This document shows, one piece after another, positions 7,577-13,714 of a stretch of 18,335 nucleotides of DNA; positions within the stretch are counted from its first letter, which is position 1; each line of letters begins with the position of its first letter. Under the pieces are notes generated by a model. The model saw only the letters and a program-made list of their open reading frames with translations, ran no database searches and was not told where the DNA came from. Position numbers and translations under genes: made by a program. The DNA is taken from NCBI GenBank assembly GCA_037441125.1, contig JBBIST010000064.1:1-18335 (forward strand), written 5' to 3'. Source of the stretch: JALHMQ01 sp037441125. GTDB lineage: Bacteria; Pseudomonadota; Gammaproteobacteria; Burkholderiales; Burkholderiaceae_F.

Positions 7577-8884
7577 ATGGCTAAGGCGGCGGTCGCGGGC
7601 GTGCGCGGCATGAACGATGTTCTGCCGGACGAAACACCCCTGTGGGAGTGGTTCGAGGCGCGCGTCGCCGACTGGCTGCGCAGCTACGGCTATCGCCAGA
7701 TCCGCACGCCGGTGGTCGAGCACACCGAGGTGTTCGTCAAAGGCATCGGCGAGGTCACCGACATCGTCGAGAAGGAGATGTACTCGTTCGAGGACCGGCT
7801 CAACGGCGAGCAGTTGACGCTGCGGCCCGAGTTCACCGCCGGCGTCGTGCGCGCCGCGATCGAGCACAACCTCACCTACGAGGCGCCGCGCCGGCTGTGG
7901 TCGATCGGCCCGGTGTTCCGCCACGAGCGGCCGCAGCGCGGCCGCTACCGGCAGTTCCACCAGGTCAACGTCGAGGCGCTCGGTTTCGCCGGCCCGGACA
8001 TCGATGCCGAGATGATCGTGATGCTGGCGCGGCTGTGGCGCATCCTGGAGTTGCCGCGCCTGCGACTCGAACTGAACTGCCTCGGCCAGGCCGACGAGCG
8101 CGCCGCGCACCGCGCCGACCTGATCGACTATCTGCGCCGGCACGAGCCGTCGCTCGACGCCGATGCGCGCCGCCGGCTGCACACCAACCCCTTGCGCATC
8201 CTCGACAGCAAGAATCCGGCGTTGCAGGCGCTGGTGGCGGCGGCGCCGCAGATCACCGCCTACCTCGGGGCGGACTCGCGCCGCCACTTCGAGGGCGTGC
8301 AGTCGCTACTGGCGGCCGCCGGCGTCGGCTTCGCGATCAACCCGCGACTGGTGCGCGGGCTCGATTACTACAACCTGACCGTATTCGAGTGGGTGAGCGA
8401 CGATCTCGGCAGCCAGGGCACGGTCTGCGGCGGCGGCCGCTACGACCCGCTGATCGAACGCCTCGGCGGTCGGCCGACGCCGGCGATCGGCTTCGCCCTG
8501 GGCGTCGAGCGCCTGATCGATCTGCTGCGTGCCGCCGGCTCGGTCGAGGCCGCCGCCGGCTGCGACGTCTACCTGCTGCATCAGGGCGGAGCCACCCAGG
8601 CGCGCGCCTTTGTCGTCGCCGAGCAGCTGCGCGATGCCGGTCTGGACGTGATCTTGCACGCCGGCGAAGCGAGCCTGAAGTCGCAGATGAAGAAGGCCGA
8701 CACCAGCGGCGCCGAGTACGCGGTGATCATCGGCGAAGCGGAACTGGCCGACGGCACGGCCGCGGTCAAGTCGCTGCGCGCCGGCGCCTCCACGCGCGAC
8801 TTCGCGCAGCAGACCGCGGTCGCGCTCGACCGCCTGGCCGACCGCCTGGTCGAGGCGCTGGCCGCAGCCGAGCCCGAGCTTTGA
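7577..8884 (+). CDS. hisS: Histidyl-tRNA synthetase
   Basis: 435 residues, class II aminoacyl-tRNA synthetase charging tRNA-His. Motif 2 is RLWSIGPVFRHERPQRGRYRQ (~106-126). The histidine-specific loop is LVRGLDYY (258-265). TVCGGGRYDPL (~282-292) is present, and motif 3 is IGFALGVERL (~304-313). The C-terminal anticodon-binding domain (~328-435) is complete, unlike the paralogue hisZ further downstream. ATG 7577 fits the family start (KAAVAGVRGMNDVLPDE). No Shine-Dalgarno sits at normal distance: GGAGG at 7548-7552 is 24 nt away. The upstream in-frame ATG at 7544 would add an Arg-rich stretch and is less likely. ispG-hisS-yfgM-bamB-der is a conserved order. Confidence 0.97.
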   Translation: MAKAAVAGVRGMNDVLPDETPLWEWFEARVADWLRSYGYRQIRTPVVEHTEVFVKGIGEVTDIVEKEMYSFEDRLNGEQLTLRPEFTAGVVRAAIEHNLTYEAPRRLWSIGPVFRHERPQRGRYRQFHQVNVEALGFAGPDIDAEMIVMLARLWRILELPRLRLELNCLGQADERAAHRADLIDYLRRHEPSLDADARRRLHTNPLRILDSKNPALQALVAAAPQITAYLGADSRRHFEGVQSLLAAAGVGFAINPRLVRGLDYYNLTVFEWVSDDLGSQGTVCGGGRYDPLIERLGGRPTPAIGFALGVERLIDLLRAAGSVEAAAGCDVYLLHQGGATQARAFVVAEQLRDAGLDVILHAGEASLKSQMKKADTSGAEYAVIIGEAELADGTAAVKSLRAGASTRDFAQQTAVALDRLADRLVEALAAAEPEL

Positions 8885-8946
8885 CGCAACCCATCGCCGC
8901 GCGCAGCGTCGAGCGCGTGACGCCCAAACGCTGACGGAAGGAAGCC

Positions 8947-9588
8947 ATGGCATACGATCTTCAGGAGCAGGAGCACCTCGCGACTTTCCGGGCGTGGTGG
9001 GACAAGTACGGCACCCTCGTCCTGGTCGCGGTCACCGCGGTGCTGCTGGCGTTTGCGGCCTGGAACGGCTGGCGCTGGTACGAACGGCGCGAAGCGGCGG
9101 CGGCCACCGCGGTCTACGAGCAGGTGGTCCGCGCGCTCGAAGCCAATGAGGCTGCGCGCGTGCGCGAACTGGCCAGCCGCCTGAGCCGCGATTACGCGAG
9201 CTCGGCCTTCGCGGCGATGGCAGCGCTGCACGCGGCACGCATCGAGCAGGAGGGCAACGACCTGCCGGCGGCGCGCGCGCGCCTGCAGTGGGTGGTCGAA
9301 GAGTCCGGCCAGCGCGAGTTCGTGCCGATCGCGCGCGTGCGTCTGGCCGGCGTCCTGCTCGACGAGAAGAACTACGCCGAGGCGCTCAAGGTGCTGGCTG
9401 CCGAGCCGCCGCCCGAGCATCGCGTCGCCTTCGCCGACCGCCGCGGCGACGTGCTGTACGCGCAGGGCCGCGCCGACGAGGCGCGCGCCGCCTGGCAGCA
9501 GGCGCTCAAGCACGCCGAGCCGCAGCATCCGCTGCGGCCGCTGATCGAGCTCAAGCTCGAAGCGGTCGCCGCGCCGGTGGCCTCGTGA
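8947..9588 (+). CDS. yfgM: YfgM-family membrane-anchored TPR protein
   Basis: 213 residues with a short cytoplasmic N terminus (MAYDLQEQEHLATFRAWWDKYG), one transmembrane helix (~22-41) and a periplasmic region of TPR-like helices. This is the YfgM/TPR_21 (DUF2133) architecture. E. coli YfgM is an inner-membrane accessory of the SecYEG translocon and interacts with the periplasmic chaperone PpiD. GGAAGGAAG just before the ATG is a strong ribosome-binding site. The gene lies 62 nt after hisS and directly before bamB, its usual position, which fits a role in passing exported proteins toward the outer membrane. Confidence 0.9.
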   Translation: MAYDLQEQEHLATFRAWWDKYGTLVLVAVTAVLLAFAAWNGWRWYERREAAAATAVYEQVVRALEANEAARVRELASRLSRDYASSAFAAMAALHAARIEQEGNDLPAARARLQWVVEESGQREFVPIARVRLAGVLLDEKNYAEALKVLAAEPPPEHRVAFADRRGDVLYAQGRADEARAAWQQALKHAEPQHPLRPLIELKLEAVAAPVAS

Positions 9589-9599
9589 GGACACAGTCG

Positions 9600-10733
9600 A
9601 TGCGCGCCGCGTTGGCGCTCACCTTGGCGGCGCTGCTGGCGGCGCCGGTGCTCAGCGGCTGTGGCGTGCTGCGCGGCCCGGCGGTGCGGCCGGCGCCGCT
9701 GGTCGAGTTCAAGCCGACCATGAACGTGCGCAGCGTCTGGCGCATCGGCATCGGCGCCGCGCACGGCGCCGCCCTGCAACCGGCGGTGCTCGAGCACGCA
9801 ATCTATGCCGCTGCCGCCGACGGCACCCTGTTGCGCGTCGCACCCGCGACCGGCGAGGTGGTCTGGCGCATCGACACCGGCGCGCGGCTGGCGGCCGGGG
9901 TCGGCTCGGACGGATTCGTGTCCGCGGTGGTGACCACGCGCGGCGAGCTGCTCGCCTTCGGCGCCGACGGCAAGCCGCTGTGGCGCGCGCAATTAACCAG
10001 CGATGCGCTGACATCGCCGCTGGTCGGGCGCGGCGTCGTCGTCGTGCGCTCGACCGACCAGCGCGTGAGCGCCTTCGAGATCGACAGCGGCAAGCCGCGC
10101 TGGAGTTTCGTGCGCGCGGTGCCGCCGCTGACGCTGCGCACCGCTTCCGACATGACCTTCGTCGGCGACCACGTGCTGGTCGGGATGCCCGGCGGCAGGA
10201 TGGTGGCGCTGGCGCTCGCCAACGGCGCGCCGCGCTGGGAGGCGGTGGTGGCCGAGCCGCGTGGGGCCACCGAGGTCGAGCGGCTTGCCGACGTGATGGG
10301 CGTGGCGGTGGCCGGGCGCGATGCCTGCGGCGCCGCGTTCCAGGGGCGCATCGCCTGCGTCGACAGCGCCAGCGGCGAGCTGCGCTGGGCGCGCGAGCAC
10401 GCCGCAGGTGCGGGCGTGGCCCTCGACGAGCGCCATGTCTACGGCGTCGATGCCAGGGGCGCGATCGTCGCCCACGCGCGCGACGACGGCGCCAGCGTCT
10501 GGCGCAACGAAGCGCTCGCCCACCGCGAGCCGAGCACGCCGCTGGCGCTGCCGGCGGCGCTGCTGGTCGGCGACAGCCAGGGCTACGTGCATCTGCTGCG
10601 ACCGGACAGCGGCGAGTTCGCCGCGCGCATCGGCCTCGACGGCGCGATCAAGGTGGCGCCGCGCGCCTGGGCCGGCGGCGCCATCGTCCAGACCCAAGCC
10701 GGCACGCTCGCGCTGCTGAACATCGAGCGCTGA
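9600..10733 (+). CDS. bamB: Outer-membrane protein assembly factor BamB
   Basis: 377 residues. The signal peptide MRAALALTLAALLAAPVLSG ends at a lipobox cysteine (C21), so this is a lipoprotein. The body is a series of PQQ-like beta-propeller blades, with repeated patterns of the type DSASGELRWARE, PATGEVVWRIDTG and IDSGKPRWSF. BamB is a scaffold of the BAM complex that inserts beta-barrel proteins into the outer membrane. ATG 9600 is supported by GAGG 9 nt upstream and by the signal peptide starting immediately. GTG 9585, overlapping the yfgM stop as GTGA, is an alternative that adds five residues. Tight spacing indicates one operon with yfgM and der. Confidence 0.95.
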   Translation: MRAALALTLAALLAAPVLSGCGVLRGPAVRPAPLVEFKPTMNVRSVWRIGIGAAHGAALQPAVLEHAIYAAAADGTLLRVAPATGEVVWRIDTGARLAAGVGSDGFVSAVVTTRGELLAFGADGKPLWRAQLTSDALTSPLVGRGVVVVRSTDQRVSAFEIDSGKPRWSFVRAVPPLTLRTASDMTFVGDHVLVGMPGGRMVALALANGAPRWEAVVAEPRGATEVERLADVMGVAVAGRDACGAAFQGRIACVDSASGELRWAREHAAGAGVALDERHVYGVDARGAIVAHARDDGASVWRNEALAHREPSTPLALPAALLVGDSQGYVHLLRPDSGEFAARIGLDGAIKVAPRAWAGGAIVQTQAGTLALLNIER

Positions 10734-10758
10734 ACGGCAGCGCTGCGGGACCTTGGCG

Positions 10759-12099
10759 ATGAAACCGGTGGTGGCGCTGGTCGGCCGGCCGAACGTCGGC
10801 AAGTCGACCCTGTTCAACCGCCTCACGCGCAGCCGCGCGGCGCTGGTGGCCGACTTCCCGGGACTGACGCGCGATCGCCACTACGGCGACGGCGTGGTCG
10901 GCCCCGTGCCCTACCTGGTGATCGACACCGGCGGCTTCGAGCCGGTGGCGGCGCAGGGCGTGGTGCGCGAGATGGCGGCGCAGGCGGAGCTGGCGATCGC
11001 CGAGGCCGACGTGGTCGTGTTCGTGCTCGATGCGCGCGAGGGCCTCGCGGCGCAGGACAGGCGCATCGCGCAGCGCCTGCGGCGCGCCGGGCGGCGCGTC
11101 GTGCTGGCCGTGAACAAGGCCGAAGGGCTGCCGCTTGCGGCCAGCGCCGAGTTCCACGAGCTCGGCCTCGGCGATCCGCATCCGGTCTCGGCCGCGCACG
11201 GCGACGGCGTGGCGGCGCTGATGGAAGTCGTGCTCGCAGGCTTCAGCGGCGTCGACGAGAGTGCGGCAGAAGACGACCCGGACCGTGTGCGGGTGGCGAT
11301 CGTCGGCCGGCCGAACGTCGGCAAGTCGACTCTCGCCAACGCGCTGCTCGGCGAGCAGCGCATGATCGCCTTCGACGAGCCGGGTACCACGCGCGACGCG
11401 ATCGCCGCCGACTTCGACTACGGCGGCGCGCCCTATCGGCTGATCGACACCGCCGGCCTGCGCCGCAGGGGCAAGGTGTTCGAGACGGTCGAGAAGTTCT
11501 CGGTGGTCAAGACTCTGCAGGCGATCGAGCGGTGCCATGTCGCGATCCTGCTGCTCGACGGCGCCGGCGAAATCGCCGACCAGGACGCGCACATCGCCGG
11601 GTTCATTCTCGAAAGCGGGCGGGCGCTGGTGCTGTCGGTCAACAAGTGGGACGGACTGGACGCCTACCAGCGCGCGACGATCAAGGGCGAGATCGAGCGC
11701 AAGCTGCACTTCCTCGACTGGGCGCGCGTGCACTTCATCTCGGCGCGCCGCGGCACCGGACTGAGCGCGCTCATGCGCTCGGTCGCCGCCGCCCACAAGG
11801 CGGCCTTCGCCAAGCTGCCGACACCGCGTCTGACGCGCGCGTTGCAGGCGGCGGTCGAGCGCCAGCCGCCGCCGCGTGCCGGCCGTTTCCGGCCCAAGAT
11901 GCGCTACGCGCACCAAGGCGGGCAGAACCCGCCGGTGGTGGTGATCCACGGCTCCGGACTGGCCGGGGTCGGCGCCGGCTATCGGCGCTACCTGGAAGGA
12001 TGGTTCCGCGAGCGCTTCGACCTGGCCGGAACGCCGCTGCGCGTCGAGCTGCGCTCCAGTGTCAACCCTTATGCCGACCGCGCAGCTCGCCGATCGTGA
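10759..12099 (+). CDS. der: Ribosome-assembly GTPase Der (EngA)
   Basis: 446 residues. Der is an essential GTPase for late 50S assembly and is unusual in having two GTPase domains in tandem plus a C-terminal KH-like domain. The P-loops are GRPNVGKST at 9-17 and again at 183-190 (GRPNVGKS, with T). G3 is DTGGFEP in domain 1 and DTAGLRRRGK in domain 2. G4 is NKAEG in domain 1 (an altered NKxD) and NKWD in domain 2. The C-terminal part (~350-446) includes RYAHQGGQNPPVVVIHG. ATG 10759 has GGGA 8 nt upstream; a TTG at 10753 is a weaker alternative. The gene ends in TGA 12097-12099 followed one codon later by a second in-frame TGA. Confidence 0.97.
   Translation: MKPVVALVGRPNVGKSTLFNRLTRSRAALVADFPGLTRDRHYGDGVVGPVPYLVIDTGGFEPVAAQGVVREMAAQAELAIAEADVVVFVLDAREGLAAQDRRIAQRLRRAGRRVVLAVNKAEGLPLAASAEFHELGLGDPHPVSAAHGDGVAALMEVVLAGFSGVDESAAEDDPDRVRVAIVGRPNVGKSTLANALLGEQRMIAFDEPGTTRDAIAADFDYGGAPYRLIDTAGLRRRGKVFETVEKFSVVKTLQAIERCHVAILLLDGAGEIADQDAHIAGFILESGRALVLSVNKWDGLDAYQRATIKGEIERKLHFLDWARVHFISARRGTGLSALMRSVAAAHKAAFAKLPTPRLTRALQAAVERQPPPRAGRFRPKMRYAHQGGQNPPVVVIHGSGLAGVGAGYRRYLEGWFRERFDLAGTPLRVELRSSVNPYADRAARRS
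10780..10808 (+). repeat. 29-bp perfect direct repeat, copy 1 (der first P-loop)
   Basis: The 29 bases starting at 10780 are identical to those starting at 11302. Both copies encode V-G-R-P-N-V-G-K-S in the same codons. Identity stops at once outside this segment. It is a coding repeat created by the duplicated G1 motif, not a mobile element. Confidence 0.9.
11302..11330 (+). repeat. 29-bp perfect direct repeat, copy 2 (der second P-loop)
   Basis: Second copy of the repeat at 10780-10808, 522 bp downstream and in the same reading frame. It encodes the P-loop of the second GTPase domain. Confidence 0.9.
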
Positions 12100-12110
12100 T
12101 CGTGATCGGC
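12089..12110 (+). other. Dyad over the der stop codon with GATCGT repeats
   Basis: GCCGATC (12089-12095) and GATCGGC (12104-12110) are perfect inverted arms of 7 bp around an 8-base centre. The whole is built on three tandem 6-mers (GATCGT, GATCGT, GATCGG). The der stop TGA (12097-12099) is in the loop. No T-run follows, so it is not a classic intrinsic terminator. It could protect the 3' end of the long upstream transcript or act in Rho-dependent termination; that is inference. Confidence 0.45.
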
Positions 12111-12245
12111 AGCGCCGCGCGATGGCGCCTGCGGAGCAATTCCTTTACATTGAAATTCGCTGTTGCGAGGCCATCTTGGCTCTCGATCGACGGCCGACCG
12201 TGTGCGGTGCGCCTTTGAGCGCCGCCACTTCCACCTGGAGTCACC
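12100..12245 (+). promoter_or_regulatory. der-hfq intergenic region, probable hfq promoter and leader
   Basis: 146 bp without a convincing gene. An AT-rich patch at 12139-12158 contains TACATT (12146-12151), a possible -10, and TTGAAA (12150-12155), a possible -35 with a poor -10 partner near 12172. No complete promoter with good spacing is visible, so the exact element is uncertain. GGAG at 12237-12240, 5 nt before the ATG, is the hfq ribosome-binding site. This is the largest gap in the second half of the window and the natural place for separate control of hfq. Confidence 0.4.
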
Positions 12246-12479
12246 ATGAGCAATAAGGGGCAACTTCTACAAGACCCGTTCTTGAATGCACTGCGCAAGG
12301 AGCACGTGCCGGTGTCGATCTATCTGGTCAACGGCATCAAGCTGCAGGGCCAGATCGAGTCGTTCGACCAGTACGTCGTGCTCCTGCGCAACACCGTGAC
12401 GCAGATGGTCTACAAGCACGCGATCTCGACCGTGGTGCCGGCGCGACCGGTCAACCTCAACCTGGAGTCGCCGAGCTGA
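12246..12479 (+). CDS. hfq: RNA chaperone Hfq
   Basis: 77 residues, a short-tailed Hfq. The Sm1 region contains QDPFLNALRKEHVPVSIYLVNGIKLQGQIESFDQYVVLL and the Sm2 region YKHAISTVVPARPV, both intact. Q8, F42 and K56-H57 type RNA-binding residues of the E. coli protein have visible counterparts (QDPFLN, FDQYV, YKHAIS). Hfq forms a hexameric ring that pairs small RNAs with mRNAs and affects their decay. The C-terminal tail after the Sm fold is only about 10 residues (NLNLESPS), far shorter than in E. coli. The start is fixed by GGAG 5 nt upstream. Its TGA overlaps the proposed hflX CTG start. der-hfq-hflX is a betaproteobacterial order. Confidence 0.98.
   Translation: MSNKGQLLQDPFLNALRKEHVPVSIYLVNGIKLQGQIESFDQYVVLLRNTVTQMVYKHAISTVVPARPVNLNLESPS
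12464..12467 (+). promoter_or_regulatory. Ribosome-binding site (GGAG) that decides the hflX start
   Basis: GGAG lies inside the last codons of hfq and ends 8 nt before CTG 12476. This spacing is close to ideal. The surrounding 13 bases (12460-12472) match the hfq ribosome-binding context (12233-12245) at 12 positions. It supports translation initiation at the hfq/hflX junction rather than at the internal GTG 12725. Confidence 0.65.
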
Positions 12480-13651
12480 GCGCCTTCGCGGTCGAGACGG
12501 CGCGCGCGACGAGACCGCGCGCGCTGCTGGTCAGCGTCGTTGGCCGGCAGGGCGCGGGGGCCGACGCCGACGCGCTCGAAGAGCTGCGGCAGCTCGCCGA
12601 GTCGGCCGGCTATGCCGGCTGCGACGAGCTGCAGGCGCGGCGCGAGCGTCCCGATCCGGCCTACTACCTGGGCTCGGGCAAGGTCGAGGAAATCGCCGCC
12701 CGGCTCAGGGCCGACGGCGCCGGCGTGGCGCTGTTCGACGTCGCCCTGTCGCCGGTGCAGCAGCGCAATCTCGAGCGCGCGCTCGACTGCCAGGTGCAGG
12801 ACCGCACCGGGCTGATCCTCGACATCTTCGGCCAGCGGGCCAAGAGCCGCGAGGGCAAGCTGCAGGTCGAATTGGCGCGGCTCGAACATCTGTCGACGCG
12901 TCTGGTGCGCGGCTGGACCCACCTGGAGCGGCAGCGCGGCGGTCTGTCCAAGACCGGCGGTCCGGGTGAGAAGCAGATCGAACTCGACCGCCGCATGATC
13001 GGCACCCGCGTCAAGGTGCTGCGCGAGCGCCTCAAGGCCCTGCACCGGCAGCGGCGCACGCAGCGCCGCGCGCGCGACCGCAACCGGGTTTTCACTATCT
13101 CTCTGGTCGGCTACACCAACGCCGGCAAGTCGACCTTGTTCAATGCCTTGACGCGGGCCGACGCCTACGCCGCCGACCAGCTGTTCGCCACGCTCGACAC
13201 GACGGCGCGACGCTGCTTCGTCGCCTCCGGGGTCGAAGTCGTGCTCGCCGATACGGTGGGATTCATCCGCGGCCTGCCGCACGCCCTGATCGAGGCTTTC
13301 AAGTCGACGCTCGAGGAGACGGCGCAGGCCGACCTGCTGCTGCACGTAGTCGATGCCGCCTCGCCGGCGCGCGAGGCGCAGATTGCCGAGGTCGAGCGCG
13401 TCTTGCGCGAGATCGGCGCCGAGCGAGTGCCGCAACTGGTGGTGTTGAACAAGATCGATCGTCTCGAACGCGCCGCAGGTGTCGAGCGCAACCCCTGTGG
13501 TAGGCTCCCGCGCGTTTTCTTGAGCGCGGCCACGGGCGCAGGGATCGAGCTGCTGCGCCAGGCGATCGCCGAGACGGTGCGCCGCGCTGCCGACGATGCG
13601 CACGACGATTTGCAACTAGAGCCGCCGGAACCGGTCGAAGTGTCGCAATGA
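12476..13651 (+). CDS. hflX: GTPase HflX, probable CTG start
   Basis: 391 residues from CTG 12476. HflX is a ribosome-associated GTPase that splits stalled or heat-damaged 70S ribosomes. The N-terminal HflX domain (RALLVSVVGRQ, YYLGSGKVEEIA, FDVALSPVQQRNLER, RTGLILDIF) precedes a coiled linker and the G domain: G1 GYTNAGKST (212-220), G3 DTVGFI, G4 NKID, G5 SAAT. The frame has no ATG, GTG or TTG between the stop at 12254-12256 inside hfq and GTG 12725. Starting at 12725 would remove the first 83 residues, including clearly conserved N-terminal sequence. CTG 12476 overlaps the hfq TGA as CTGA and has GGAG 8 nt upstream, so I take it as the start by inference. A sequencing error at this codon (ATGA or GTGA expected) is the main alternative. 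Confidence 0.9.
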   Translation: MSAFAVETARATRPRALLVSVVGRQGAGADADALEELRQLAESAGYAGCDELQARRERPDPAYYLGSGKVEEIAARLRADGAGVALFDVALSPVQQRNLERALDCQVQDRTGLILDIFGQRAKSREGKLQVELARLEHLSTRLVRGWTHLERQRGGLSKTGGPGEKQIELDRRMIGTRVKVLRERLKALHRQRRTQRRARDRNRVFTISLVGYTNAGKSTLFNALTRADAYAADQLFATLDTTARRCFVASGVEVVLADTVGFIRGLPHALIEAFKSTLEETAQADLLLHVVDAASPAREAQIAEVERVLREIGAERVPQLVVLNKIDRLERAAGVERNPCGRLPRVFLSAATGAGIELLRQAIAETVRRAADDAHDDLQLEPPEPVEVSQ

Positions 13652-13671
13652 CCGGCGCCCTGGGGCGCGGT
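13651..13671 (+). other. GC-rich hairpin just after hflX
   Basis: ACC (13651-13653) pairs with GGT (13669-13671), and GCGCCC (13655-13660) with GGGCGC (13663-13668), with a single bulged G at 13654 and a very tight loop. It begins on the last base of the hflX stop codon. No T-run follows. It may be an mRNA stability or processing element between hflX and hflK; it does not look like a strong terminator. Confidence 0.4.
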
Positions 13672-13714
13672 GCGAAGCAACCGCAATTCGATTCAACTCC
13701 GGTACGGAACAGCC

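Noticed and set aside
6293..8287. 664-codon open frame on the minus strand opposite ispG and hisS
   Set aside because: It lies opposite two well-identified genes, and its product is a low-complexity His/Arg/Ala-rich sequence without a family. Long antisense frames are expected in coding DNA with this codon bias.
8906..8923. GCGTC/GACGC dyad between hisS and yfgM
   Set aside because: It is only 5 bp with an 8-base loop, well within chance for this base composition.
11107..11121. Defective G4 motif (NKAEG instead of NKxD) in the first Der GTPase domain
   Set aside because: As far as I recall, this variant is common in betaproteobacterial Der proteins, so it is not evidence of lost function.
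12725..13651. hflX beginning at GTG 12725
   Set aside because: It would remove 83 residues of conserved HflX N-terminal domain. There is no good ribosome-binding site before it, while the CTG at 12476 has one.
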